A stretch of 64,000 nucleotides of DNA from Phragmites australis (GCF_958298935.1 NC_084921.1:51137001-51201000), one strand, 5' to 3'; numbered from the stretch's first letter, positions 10,300 to 21,519 are shown. Made by a program: numbers and translations. Notes: generated by a model not told the origin, from the sequence alone.

Positions 10300-10779
10300 G
10301 GACGGACACGAGGTGCACACGGTCGCCGAAGTACCCGCATCAACGTCGGCCCAAACCCAAGGTAGATCTGGCCACCACGCATTGAGATGAAACAGGAGCA
10401 TGCCGGAGAGAAGGAAGAACCCCGCCCCCGCGTTCGCCGGGGAGGAGGAGGTCCACCGAGCTTGCGACACGACGCTCGCTGGAGAAGAGAATGATCGCGC
10501 GCCACATCGAGCTCACCGCCGCGCTTTTGGAGGGGCTGGCACTCGTCCTCGCTGATACGCTGGAGCTCGCGGGCCTCGATCTCGGCGAGGCGGAGGATTT
10601 TGCTGCCGCCAAATATGGCCGTATCCCGGGTTTTGGGTCCCCGTCTCAGGTCCCTGCCAGGAGCCCAGGAGCAGGGCCTGACGTGAATTTGCACTCGGTA
10701 ACAATTTGGGGTTTTGGTGAGGTTTAAAGTCTCGGGGTTTTCCCATTGTCGAAAATTTAGACCATAACCTACCACTTCT
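10300..10779. repeat. GC-rich block ending in hAT-family right-end-like sequence
   Basis: Bases 10620-10700 (CGGGTTTTGGGTCC...CAGGAGCAGGG...GTGAATTTGCAC) match the right subterminal part of the hAT element at 13384-13440. The block is therefore probably the right part of the outer hAT interrupted by the copia element. On the minus strand 10610-10490 reads as an Ala/Glu/Arg-rich peptide that looks coding-like and could be another captured gene piece, but I cannot name it. Confidence 0.4.
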
Positions 10780-12479
10780 TTCATATTGAGATGGACGAAT
10801 TCGGTCTCTAATATATCAAAAACCAGTTTAATGTCTTGCTACTTAGACCAATAAAAATCTGTAACCTAATCCCTGCGAGCTACAGCTCGACCAACAAGAT
10901 TTTGCCCTAAACCACAATCTTAATCTCAACAAAAACTGCAGAAAAACAGAGGTATCTTCCAATATTCTCTTACCTAGCACCCACAGTGAGATCTAGCGAA
11001 CTTCTCCTTCCTCCCTTCTTCCTTTGCTCCTCCTTGAACTTTGGACAGCAGCAGCAACTATGGGTGGAGTCACATAGAGGAGAGAAGGGGCTGGGACGAA
11101 ATAGGGGGAAGGGGCACCTGGGACTTGGGGATGGCCCTCTCAGGCTCAGGTTGCCTTGGCCTATCCCATTTTCTTTTTTTTATTTTCTTATTTATTAAAA
11201 AGCATTTTATAACATTTTCACCTCCTGCAATTCAGTGAAAAATCGGAAAGCAAAGCGGCAAAACCTGAAAACGATCTTTTCTACTTTTAGGGCATTGCAA
11301 TTCCACTATTCTCAAAATTCAAAACAATACGAAAATAGTTATAAAAAATTCTTAAAAAATGTATGGTATAGAGGATGCTATGATCTAGCTCTAAAAAAAT
11401 AGATAAAAATATAATTTGTATAATAAGAAACACAAAAGACAAATTTATTGTACAGAGTGATTATATAAAAAATTATAGAGCTAGATTAAAGTATACTCAT
11501 CATATATATTTTTCAGAATTTTTTATAGCAATTTTGATAGTGTTTTGAATTTTAAGAAAAATAAAATGTAACATTTTTTGAATTTTTAAATATATCCTCT
11601 GTTAGAAGGGTGGTATGTTAGTTTAGATGTGTAATTTTTTAAAATGAACATCTATTTTCATAATTTTTTAATTTAAGAAATATAAAAAAAAAGTTCGCGT
11701 CCCACGGGACTGCATTTGCCTGGATTAAGCGAGTGAAGGCGATCTGACCCAGTAAGCGATTCGGCGTGGTGGCCCAGTATCTCACTATTGTATCAGGCCC
11801 AAAGCTAGTTTATCTAGACTTCTTCCTTTGTTCAGCCTTGTATCCAAAGCCCAACATACGAGAATGCTAGAGTGATCCAGCCGAAGTAGGCCGATTAAAA
11901 AGAACAAGGAATTTGGTGTTGAGTTTGGGCCGTAGGCACCACCTCCATAACGGCCCCAAACCTACTATTCTCCCTTTTTTTTCTCGAGCAATCCACCGTT
12001 TCTCCTCTCTCCAGATGGCATAAACCGCTGCTAGGCATTTCGTAACGACACTTGCATGCACTACCCAGACAAGTGACCCGCGTTGCACGGGGTCAGACTG
12101 TCAGAGCAACGTCCCTTTGCTTACGTCTTGACGTCTTGTGTCTAGCATGTTCTCCGTTCTAACGCAGTTCCAGCACAAGAACACCGCAGCGATAGCGAGA
12201 GTGCTCGTCAATTAGGCCTACTCTAGCAGGTGCCTCGAAGCACGGTACTAGCATCCTGTAACATATTTGGGGTAGCTAGCAACCGGCTACGGCAGAGCCT
12301 TTTTCTGTTGCTACAGTGATGGAGGGATGAGAGAGGTATTAAAATTGAAGTAATATCTGTCTTTCTCTTATCACTATTCATATAGACTGACAAGTGGGTT
12401 TAGAGAGATAAAGAGAGTAATAGCATTAAAAAATATGATAGCTGCTGGAGATAAAAAATTATGGATCTTGTAATTTTTA
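10780..12479. other. No gene recognised; AT-rich with an inverted repeat
   Basis: The stretch is mostly AT-rich intergenic sequence with one hairpin listed separately. From 11700 to 12300 it is less AT-rich but shows no supported coding region. Confidence 0.4.
11310..11556. repeat. Inverted repeat (hairpin) with arms of about 82 bp
   Basis: The left arm 11310-11393 begins CTCAAAATTCAAAACA and ends GATCTAGCTCTA. The reverse complement of 11476-11556 begins CTTAAAATTCAAAACA and ends AATCTAGCTCTA. A loop of about 80 bases lies between. This is the shape of a MITE or fold-back element. I could not define its outer ends or a target duplication. Confidence 0.65.
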
Positions 12480-12637
12480 GAGTATCAATTGGAAATGACA
12501 TTATCATGGTAAGCACTCTGCAGCGCACGCAAGTAGCTATATAATGCAAATGCTGGCCCTGCCATATCCATCAAATCACTGACGCAACATGGCGTGATTT
12601 TAGCCGTGCTCCTCGGACTGCTATTTTGAGTTTAGAC
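12480..12637. repeat. Dispersed repeat shared with 18820-18950
   Basis: Both copies contain GGCC(C)TGCC-A-ATCC-TCAAATCACT, then a C/A-rich variable part, then TTTAGCCGTGCTCC and a GACT-CT motif. Each copy ends directly against a DNA transposon. Divergence is about 20-25 percent by eye. Confidence 0.6.
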
Positions 12638-13530
12638 TAAGGGTGTGAACGGACTAGGTTGGGTTGGACCCCACGGGTTTCAGTCCTGGCGGGGCGGGTT
12701 CAATTGGAGAAACTGTCCTGTGGGGCCATCGTGTCGGGGCCCTGACCTAAGTTGGGTTCGGGTCTGAGTCTGATTTTATACTCACGGGTGCCCGATGGGC
12801 CCCGAAATCCCAATGTTAGTTACCCATTTAACACTTAGCCCTTACAACCCATCCCTCACTCTCACCGTCGCACGATCACTAGGTCAGGCCACCCTAGATG
12901 AAGCTCGAAAGCTAGCCACCTCCTCAGGCTAGAGCTTCGACCGAAGAAGAAAGCGACAGGAGGGAGAGAAGGCGGGGCGGCATGGCTATGCTAGAGGGGC
13001 ACATGCCGATGTGCGTCAGTGAGGAGGGTGGGCTCGTGGCCATGGAGCACTTTGTTGTGCGCGCTGAGCTGTTAGGCCAGCCGACCTTCACGACCCGCCT
13101 ATGCCGCACCACGTAGGAGTATGACTACGCTGACCCCGTCGCCACCTGCTTCGCTTCTCTGATGACCCCACAGTCATTGAGTGCTAGGCACCGACGCGTC
13201 ACCCCTCTTCAAATATGCTTCCTATAGCCTCCGTGGCGGTGTACCGGTAGCTCCGACCGAAGAAAAATTCAGCGGGAGGGGAGTAGGCGGCAGGGTGGAT
13301 ATGGTGGAAGGCGGTGGGGTGGATCTGGTGCGGAGAAGGCCAACGCTCGGTGTGGAGGGCTAGAGGCGGATCTGGTTAAGATGTCGGGTTTCGGGTCTCG
13401 AATCCCCAAGGGGCCCAGGGGCAGGGGTGAATTTGCACCTGGTTTTATCTTTGAGTCCAAATCAGGTTTCTGATTTCGAGTCGGATGCGTTCTTACTCCA
13501 CCTAGCCCCAACCCACCTGTTACCACCCTA
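12638..13530. mobile_element. Non-autonomous hAT element carrying a SAUR gene fragment
   Basis: The element is 893 bp. Flanking octamers GTTTAGAC (12630-12637) and GTTGAGAC (13531-13538) match at 7 of 8. The left end TAAGGGTGTGAACGG and the reverse complement of the right end TAGGGTGGTAACAGG form imperfect terminal inverted repeats of hAT type. Subterminal zones are rich in GGGTT/GGGCC motifs. There is no transposase; the middle holds a captured host-gene fragment. It belongs to the same family as the outer element starting at 5538. Confidence 0.75.
12982..13150 (+). pseudogene. Captured SAUR-like auxin-responsive protein fragment
   Basis: The translation from 12982 gives MAMLEGHMPMCVSEEGG and EHFVVRAELLGQPTF, a TAG stop at 13114-13116, then EYDYADPV. 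This is the core SAUR domain order: GH(V)PVCV, ERFVVRAELLGQPAF, then EYGY near a conserved DHPG. SAUR proteins are small early auxin-response proteins that inhibit PP2C.D phosphatases and so activate plasma-membrane proton pumps; they usually have no introns. The stop cuts the domain before EYGY, the C-terminal IPC-type segment is not found, and the fragment lies inside a hAT element. It is a transduplicated pseudogene. Confidence 0.65.
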
Positions 13531-13708
13531 GTTGAGACCCGTTCCATTTATGTCCTCTGTGTAGGCACTTGAAACGGTACTTCCTCACAGGGATAACATT
13601 GTAATTTGAATTCAAGGGGTTGGCATAGCTATTCCCATCACTAACATAATCGCCCATTCTCTCTAGTCCCGATGCATGTTAGCAGTAGTTGAGGAGTACT
13701 ACACCAGT

Positions 13709-13966
13709 GGAACCAGATCCTCTGACTTAGAAGAAGAAAGTCACCCACAAACAGTAGAATAAACAGTTATCCGTGAGAGAGTGAATAGCGATGTGCAGTA
13801 AAACACTGTAGTGTAATTACTGTTCATGGATTACTATAGTAGTTTTACTGTAACGATGGGCCTGCAGTCGTTCTGTTCCCTCTATTATAGCAGTATTGTA
13901 GCGTGGCTAAGTCACAACTACTGTTCACGAGTAACTTACCTCTTCTAAGTCAAAGGATCTGATTCC
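13709..13966. mobile_element. Mutator-type MITE with perfect 9-bp target duplication
   Basis: The element is 258 bp. The left end GGAACCAGATCCTCTGACTT and the reverse complement of the right end GGAATCAGATCCTTTGACTT match at 18 of 20 positions. The nine-base sequence TACACCAGT flanks both sides exactly (13700-13708 and 13967-13975). A 9-bp duplication with long inverted ends marks a Mutator-like non-autonomous element. The interior is full of ACTGT/ACAGT motifs. Confidence 0.88.
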
Positions 13967-13975
13967 TACACCAGT

Positions 13976-15720
13976 ACTGCTCAAAACATCTTACCCAAAC
14001 TGTTTAAGCCTCCCTCTAAAAAACCCGATGAACTTGAGATCACAAGATCAGAACTGAAACCAAAACTCAGTAACAAGACGTGGCAAGATGTCTCCTAAGA
14101 TCATAGTGTTTGGTTCATCAACAACACGAGCATCCAACACGCCGCACGATTGAGTTGCTTAGCAACTGTTGGAAGAAGCAAGCAAACTTCTAGGCAAATC
14201 CTAACCATACAAGACCGATATAGCAAAGACAACCCTCGTGTCGCTCCTAGGGGGCAGCTCAGGCGAACTCCAAGCCCCGCGCCATAAGCCCCTCTTCCTC
14301 CTCCGTATGCCTCACTGCCCCCAGAGCAAGCCACCGGAAGCCCGCACAACTGCAATGACGGTGGTGGTGGGGCTACATCGCTCTGAGGCGGTGGTCGGAC
14401 CTACTTAGGGATGGCCAGATCCGCTCAGGACTGATTTTATCTGCTTGGTGATGGCTTGATCCATGCGATGGTGGTGGCAATCATGCAGCAGTGGCGATCA
14501 GTTCCGCACAGGGATGTTTGTATCCGGGGTGGCTACGATCAGGTAGGGCAACGGTGGTGATGATAGGGATGGTGGTCGTGCATGGACCACGATAGCCACT
14601 CGAGTGACAATGGCAGCTCGAGGGTGATAGTGGCCACGTGGGTGCAACGACAGCACAACGGACGGTGGCCTTACACGCCAGACAGTGACCAATGAGACGA
14701 CCGTGTGCAACAATCCGAGGCCACGGCGGCCTGATGACATAGAGAAGGTGACCATACATGGGAAACAGTGGCTACGCGAGGGCACAAATGACGCGCAGGC
14801 GGTGGCTGCAAGCACCAGGCATCGACGACCATGTGTGACGGCCTAAGGGCGTCACAGAGGCGATCGCACGGTGGCCAGACGACGCGCAGGCGGTGGCTAC
14901 AAGCACCAGGCGTTGACGGCCATGTGTGACAGCCTAAGGGTGTCACAGAGGCGGTCGCACGGTGGCCAGAAGGAGCGGAGGGGTGCGGTGGGGGACGACT
15001 ATGGGGCTCAGCAACCTACGGTTCTGTCCTTGTCACGATGCATGCCGACAGAGGCTGGTTGGTGCTCAGTGTGGGAGCAAGATGTTCGGGGTGTGGGTGC
15101 TTCAGGCGAATGCCTAGCTTAGATCTACCGATGCTAGCAACGGCGACGCTCTCTGGCACCGTTATACGTATTGGAGGCATCACTGTGAGATCACTATTTT
15201 TCCCCACCCTGAGAGGATCCTCCAAGTGAAAACTCTTATCTCTTTCAAGATCGGGCAATTGCAGCTTCTTTGACATCGTGTCCTTCATGGAGGCATTTCC
15301 TTGGAGCTCCTTAACCTACACTGGCGGGGACTGACGTTGTGATCGGCGGCAATGAGGATATGGGCCTGGGGTGATGATGAAGCTTCTGCCTCCTTGGAGA
15401 TGTGTTTCATGCTTCACGGTGGATGGCTAACAGGCTTGGTTGATCGTGTTGCCGTGGAGTCAGAGCTGCTACATCGTTAGGGTACGACAAAGCTTGGCAA
15501 CGATGACACACAATGGGCTCTTTCTCGAGTCTATTTTAGTGGTAGTTGTGTGGATGGGTGCATCAATAATGAGGCATAGGCTAAGGTCTATCGTGAGAAG
15601 TCAGAGCTGTTGTGTCACTATTGCGATGAGCTTGAAAACGATAAATTGTGTCAGACTCCATTATCTGTAAGTTGAGTGGTGCTGAGTCTTTGGTCTTAGC
15701 TGCGCGGTTGTATGGTTTTT
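13976..15720. other. No gene recognised; GC-rich repeat-like sequence
   Basis: From 14040 to 14165 the sequence resembles 33530-33665 (shared motifs ACTAAAACCAAA, GTGTTTAGCTCATCAAC and an AT-rich core), so this is a dispersed repeat. From 14340 to 15000 there are many GGTGG/GGCGG runs and one tandem duplication. It could be the non-coding part of an old retroelement. No domain is recognisable in any frame. Confidence 0.35.
14791..14969. repeat. Two-copy tandem repeat, period 91 bp
   Basis: ACGCGCAGGCGGTGGCT begins the copies at 14791 and 14882, and each ends CGCACGGTGGCCAG. The copies differ at only a handful of positions, so the duplication is fairly recent. Confidence 0.85.
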
Positions 15721-17917
15721 AAGACTGTTTTTTCTTATAAACTGGGTCAACTCTATTCTTATTTAGTGAATTGCAGAAACTCCTAGCTTTTTTTGAAGGT
15801 TCTTCGGGGAAAAAAATACAAGACCGATATAAGGCACTGGAACACTAGGAAGACCCATTCCTGATTCAAATATTGTATTACTTTTAGATATTTGAAAGTG
15901 AAGTTTAGACTCTTCTTTAGTGAAGTTTACTCTATCCGACTCATGAAGACGAGAGAGGGTTTGTGCAATGGAGAGGAGGGCAAGCCGAGCTGAAAAGAAT
16001 ATTAACAAATAGAAGAAAAACATGGAGAAGAAGCTGATACAAAAGCATATAACTCAATTAGATGCCTGATGGAATAGCGTGTCAATTCTATCTGTTGTAA
16101 TATGTGCAATAATAAGAGCATGAATATCAAAATTCCACGAATAACATAACAAGAGCAAAACTAAACATACATCATATACATGATCATGGAAGAATAAGCT
16201 GTCCGTGCAAAAATAGATAGAACAACCATCATGTATAGATAACAGTAGAACTGAACAACATGATGTGGTATTCACATTTTGTTCTCAGAGGATTCTACCA
16301 GCTGGATCTAAAACTATAAAAGTTTGCTCCCAAGCTGATCTATGTTCGAATCATAAATTGAACAAGTAAATGAGATCACACCTAGATAAGGATCCCGAGC
16401 ACAAGTTCTCTGAAATTGCTACAGCTTCCTGGACAAGGCTATTGAGCAAGTGCTTAAGCACAAGAAAAAAACATGCACCTGTATAACACAAGACTAGCTG
16501 CACAACAGACCAGCAGGGCTAAAACCTCTATTACTGAATCAACAATAGATAATGTTCTTCTCTAAATTAATTAAGCAGATCAAACTCGAGTTACATACAC
16601 CAACAACACATGTCCAAGAGCTCAACACAGCTAGACAGTGAACTGAGAGACTAGAAAACCTCAAACTCGGTATATAAGAACTGATCAACAGGATTCAAAG
16701 TATAAAAATCAGCTACTGCCTATATCATCCAACAATCAGAGAACTACTCAACACCTCATCTATTGTACTCAACTTGGTAGTTCAATTTCAATGTACACGA
16801 ACATCATCGAGCATTAAGCCACATGCCACCATACTGATCAAATCAACAAAGAGAGGGAGAAAGAGGAATTACACATCAAAACTCACAGTGCAATGGAAGC
16901 AAAGGAATTAATAACCGAGTACAGGCACGACAAGGAAGCCGCTACCGCATAAATTCAATTTGTCGTTGTTGTCACCAGCGTGGAAGACGCAGGTACAAAG
17001 TCTCAGCGCACCGCGTCGGTGCGTGCAGGCGAGCCTCGACAATCATAGCTTTGACGAGCACCAACAAGAGAGTTCCTCCATTGAATCCCTCCACACACAC
17101 ACACACACCAAAACTCCAGAACCAAAGTTCGAGCTCCCCTCGGCTCCAACAGAGATAGCAACCAAAACTAGTGAGAAATCCGTAGAGAACCGGGAGGAAT
17201 CAAGGGGAAAAACTGTTTTTCTATGTGCACCTAGAGAGAACGAGCCATCCTCCACTGTATAGACGATGACCACGCCATCCAAACCCTCCACACTGCCGAA
17301 GGAAGCGGAGGGTGCTTGCGCCGCCACCTCCCATGCACCACCGCTCGCTCCTCCCAACCTCTCACACGATTTTCCTAGCCGTCCAGTCCTACCTATCCTG
17401 ATGCCGCTCCATAAAACCACCACTGTAGGCTTATGCCACACAAAGCAAATGGGTCGCCAAGAGAGCTCGCGAAAAGACCAAAAACAGTAAATTTTTATAC
17501 AATTCTCAACACTATCTTGATAGAGGGGCAATTACGTTTATCTCCCACGATAGATTGTGATTAGAGACATCGTTATGCGCTGCGCGTAGGTTTATCGGAT
17601 GGTTCACTAGGCACATGCAGATTTTTTTTCGTGAGGGACACGAAACATGCACATAATATGCTTGAGTAGCAATTAGGAAGAAGCAAGACAACGAATTATC
17701 TTGGAATGAAAAAGGAAGCATACAACATTTAAGCTTGTCCCATCGAACTCTCAAAATATATTGTACTGATATTACGTTAATAATGGTTTATATTATAGTC
17801 GATGACGTTTTGAGTTAAACGGGGAGAAGATTTTTTCAGATTGTCTTTTGTTTTTGTTCGTCACATCCTTGACTTACATCCGGAGTTTGATGTAAAGGTT
17901 CTAATTAAAAGATAAAG
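15721..17917. other. No gene recognised
   Basis: This is mixed sequence. A short CA microsatellite lies at about 17092-17109. An open frame on each strand at 17040-17530 shows no recognisable domain; the composition around 17080-17400 is pyrimidine-rich on one strand, like an untranslated leader. I saw no splice structure or homology that would support a gene. Confidence 0.35.
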
Positions 17918-18722
17918 AGGAAAAATGCAAAACCCCCAAAAATCACTTGAATTTTGATTTTCCCCCTGAAGTTATTTTATTGCAAAAAAACCCCTAAAAG
18001 TTTGATTTTGTTGTAACGCTCCCCCCCTCCCCCCCAAAAAAATTGAAAACAATAAAAAAATCATAAAAAATTCTAAAAAACTAGAGACAATTATAAGATC
18101 TTCTGTGAAATTGTTTTTCAAAAATAATATCTTTTGCATCATATTTCATGGAGAGGAAGTTTGGAAAAAAACGAAAAATATGCAACTCATTTATTAACTC
18201 ATGTTATTTTAACTTTGTCATATCTATCATTATTTTTCCTACACAAATAATTGCTTAAGTAAACTAACAAAAGTAGTTTCACTAATTTTGGGGTGTTATG
18301 GATTAGTTATGAATTAATCTATCTGCAACACATTTACTCAATCCTGCACGTTACAATAAATATTTCAAGATTTCATGCATTTTTAGAAGATAGAGGATCA
18401 TGTAAGAAGACTAAAAAAATTAGTTTCATGATTTTTGGATTAATAAATAATTAACTATGTATTTAACTTGAATTAATAAATGAGCTGCACGTTTTTCTTT
18501 TTTTCAAACTTATTCTCCATAAAATATGATGTAAATGATATTATATTAAAAAAATTCACAAAAGGTCTTAGAATTGTCACTAGTTTTTTTAGAATTTTTT
18601 CTAATTTATTTTTGAATTTTTTTGGGTGTTTTTCAACAAAACCAATTTTTTTGGGTTTTTTAACAAAACATTTTTTGGGGAAAGTCAAAATCCATTGACT
18701 TTTAGGGATATTTACATTTTTC
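17918..18722. repeat. Fold-back element with long inverted arms
   Basis: The outermost left motif AGGAAAAATGCAAAAC pairs with the right end GCGAAAAATGTAAATA (reverse complement). In the middle of the arms, the left stretch from about 18070 (AAATTCTAAAAAACTAG...CATCATATTTCATGGAG) pairs with the reverse complement of 18630-18500 (AAATTCTAAAAAAACTAG...CATCATATTTTATGGAG). Pairing continues inward past ATTTATTAA, leaving only a short loop region near 18300-18350. Identity between arms is about 75-80 percent by eye. No target duplication was found. Transcription across it would give a long hairpin RNA. Confidence 0.75.
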
Positions 18723-18950
18723 GCAAAATAAAGTTTTAAAAAAATACCAAATTTATGACTACCTTAGTTTTCTATCTATATTTCCCGTTCTAATACTGTT
18801 CAAGTACTCCGGGGGGAAATAAATTAGAGTGCATGTCAAATGTGTGCAGTGCAGGGTGCTGTGTATTATTGTGGCCTGCCAAATCCGTCAAATCACTTCA
18901 CGCTACAAGGGGTAACTTTAGCCGTGCTCCACCGACTACTTTGTGTAGGC

Positions 18951-19719
18951 CCTTGACAGGGCTAAACATGGCTAAATGGGTCGTTCGTGCCGGCCTGGCA
19001 CGGGTCTGACTCGGCACGACCCGGCTACGGTACTGCCCAAACGGCCCATCTACAGTAACGGGCCGTGCCGTGCCGGCCCGCGTGCCTTCCCCTCGGTCCA
19101 CGGCACGGCCCGTCGATGACCGTGCTGTGCCGGGCTGGCCTGGGCACGATTTCGGCCTGACGGTCCGGTCGGCCCGACGGGCCGAAATAGATAAAAAAAT
19201 GTAAAAATACATAAAAAAATATAGAAAATAGATAAACATATAAATATTTAAAAATAGATAAAAAAAATATTTAAAAATAGCTAAAAAATTAAAAATATAA
19301 ATAAATAAATAGAAAATAGTGCCGGGCCGGACCGACTTGACCGGGCCGTGCCGTGCCGGCCCGTCGTGCCGCGCGCTCGGCCCAGGCACGGCCCGTGGCG
19401 TCGTGCCGTGCCGGCCCGGCCCGTCGGTAATCGGGCCGTGCCGTGCCTGGGCCGTGCCTACAGTGCCGTGCCTCGGGCCGGCCCAGTAGGCACGGCCCAT
19501 TTGGACGTCTTTAGACAGGGCCGGTTCGGAGGGAATCGTGCGATGCGATCGTTTCGGTCCATAAAATTTAAAGGTTCTATATATATATATATACTGTATA
19601 TATTAATTTAAAAATAAATTAAAAAATTAGATCTAAATAATTTATATTTAATAATAAAATCTTGTTTTTAATTTCATTCCAAATCACCAGAATATCAGGA
19701 CCGAATCTGACCCTTGACA
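18951..19719. mobile_element. Outer DNA element flanked by CCCTTGACA, split by a hAT insertion
   Basis: The nine bases CCCTTGACA occur at 18950-18958 and at 19711-19719, bracketing GGGC (18959-18962) plus CGGTTCGGAGG...GGACCGAATCTGA (about 19522-19710). The short body would be about 190 bp once the nested element is removed. Its ends share only CGGTTCGG/ATTCGGTCC-type similarity, so the class is unsure. Confidence 0.45.
18963..19513. mobile_element. Non-autonomous hAT element with GC-rich subterminal repeats
   Basis: The element is 551 bp. The octamer GACAGGGC flanks it exactly (18955-18962 and 19514-19521). The left end TAAACATGGCTAAATGGG and the reverse complement of the right end TAAAGACGTCCAAATGGG agree at 13 of 18 positions. 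About 200 bases at each end are dense in CCGTGCC/GGCCCG repeats, and the centre (about 19190-19320) is almost pure A/T. No coding capacity; the open frame across it is a by-product of the GC repeats. Confidence 0.82.
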
Positions 19720-20640
19720 GGACAGGGATGAACATCTTAATACGAATCTGGAGAGGCCAGCACAGCAGCTCCCATCACTCATCACTGACTCACAGTCACC
19801 CGCTGCCTGCAGTCCCGATTCTTGTTCATCTTAACCAGTCGTCAGAAAGTTTTGTTCGGTGAGCTTTACGCATTAGCCGGACAAAAAGCACACGCTGGCT
19901 GCAGCTGTCTAGCTTGCATGAGCTGATATTTATAATTTATAAAAAATATATTTATATTATTTGAAGAATAATTTGTATAAACGATTTGAAACCTCATATA
20001 AGATATTTTTTAACCAAAATGTTTACATATCATATTTATATAAAAGGTTTTTACAATATTTAGTAAAGACGATTTTAAATTGTAACCGTACATATTAAGT
20101 TTACTAGAGCTAAAATATTAAGTTTACTAGAGCTAAAATATTTTTTCTATCCGTACCAGCCCACTATATTATTATGTTGATGTGATCGTAAATCACATGA
20201 TTTTTCACGTGAAATACCATATGTGCGTCTTTAAGTCATAACTCATAATCTTTAACCACGCGCGAAACTTTTTTACCATTTCACATGTAATTGATTACTG
20301 ATCTTTTGTTTGAATTGGTATCTTTGTAAAATCTTTTGTTTATTTAAGCTATCTCAATACATAATATGGTTTAAATTTTCAATCTTAACATAGTATCTAG
20401 TTTTACATATGTTTCTTTTTCATCATATAAATACACATATAGAGGGAGTTTAAACTATATTATGTGAGTTTAATGAATTATGATACATGTGCTTTTATCT
20501 CAATTGATATCCACATATCTTTTAAATTAAATCCCTATAAGTGATCACTTTATTGGACATAGTTTAGGAAAGTCTCTCCCATATGCTCTTATATCCTTAA
20601 TTTTAATATGTGTTTATAGTCCTTTTGAGAGATCGTGGAC
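19720..20640. other. AT-rich sequence, nothing recognised
   Basis: This is strongly AT-rich intergenic sequence with no supported gene. A short direct repeat, AAGTTTACTAGAGCTAAAAT, occurs twice at 20097-20138. Confidence 0.4.
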
Positions 20641-21519
20641 AAAGGGGAAGATTTGTTATGACCAAAGCAAGTGCAAGATACATGAAGGTTGATAAAAGTA
20701 GAGAAACTTTTGTATAGATCGATCAAAGAAGATAGTGGTGTTGAAGAAAGCAGAAGCCACAACAAAGAAGAACTAAGTGGTAAAAATATGTATCTAAGTA
20801 ATATAGTAAGACTTTATGCTCTTTATAATTAGTATCATTTATTACTTGCTACTTATTTTGTTGTGTTGTTATCAATCACAAAGGGGGGATTGTAGCGAAA
20901 ATGATCTTATTAGGTCATGATTGTCATTTTGGTGGTTAATAATAATATAGTCGATGTGACTAATATGTTTGTCAAGAATATATATTAGTGGGTCTCATAG
21001 ATGCAATACATTAAGAAGGCACCGTAGTCGGAATAAAATTTGGTTGAATTGGAGAAGTTCTAGAAAAAACGACTGCACCGGAAGTTCTGGCGCATAGGAG
21101 TTGTGAACGCTGGAGTGCTTTCTTGCTTGGTGTCTTTTACACTGAATACCGTAGCATTTCTGACTTGAAGCTCAAGGATAGTACACGCCGGAAGATCCGA
21201 TAGTCGATAGTATGTATACTGGAGTATACGTCGAAGCAATTGTTTCAAAGAGGATTGTAATAGTAGGAAGACCGAAGGACTACACGCTGGAAGGTATATG
21301 CTGGCTTGGGCGATATAGTAGATACACTAGATAAATATAGAGCATATTTCAATAGAAATTAAGGTAGATTTATCTTGTGAAAATTTTGAAATCATTAGTT
21401 TCTAAGTGCTCTAAGTTACCTCCATCTTACAACATCACCATCCTCACACCTTTGTATAGACAGTTTCGTAGATCTGTCTGTATAGAGACGTCCCACTAAA
21501 TAGATTTTGTAATAGTATT
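20641..21519 (+). mobile_element. Remnant of a SIRE/Maximus-type copia element: polypurine tract and partial LTR
   Basis: A polypurine tract AAAGGGGGGAT ends at 20890 and is followed by TGTAGCGAAAATGATCTTAT, the start of a plus-strand LTR. The following text (LTR from 20891) has the CGCCGGAAGATCCG motifs common in LTRs of this copia lineage. The coding part upstream is gone: 20641-20880 only resembles the A-rich region before the tract. The LTR is cut at 21520 by the gypsy element, and no continuation is certain on the far side. Confidence 0.6.

Noticed and set aside
17043..17531. Possible gene on either strand with a 162-codon frame
   Set aside because: No domain, overlaps a CA microsatellite, and no consistent splice structure.
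18898..19500. 200-codon minus-strand open frame
   Set aside because: It runs across the hAT element and is made of GC-rich subterminal repeats plus an AT-rich core; not a protein.
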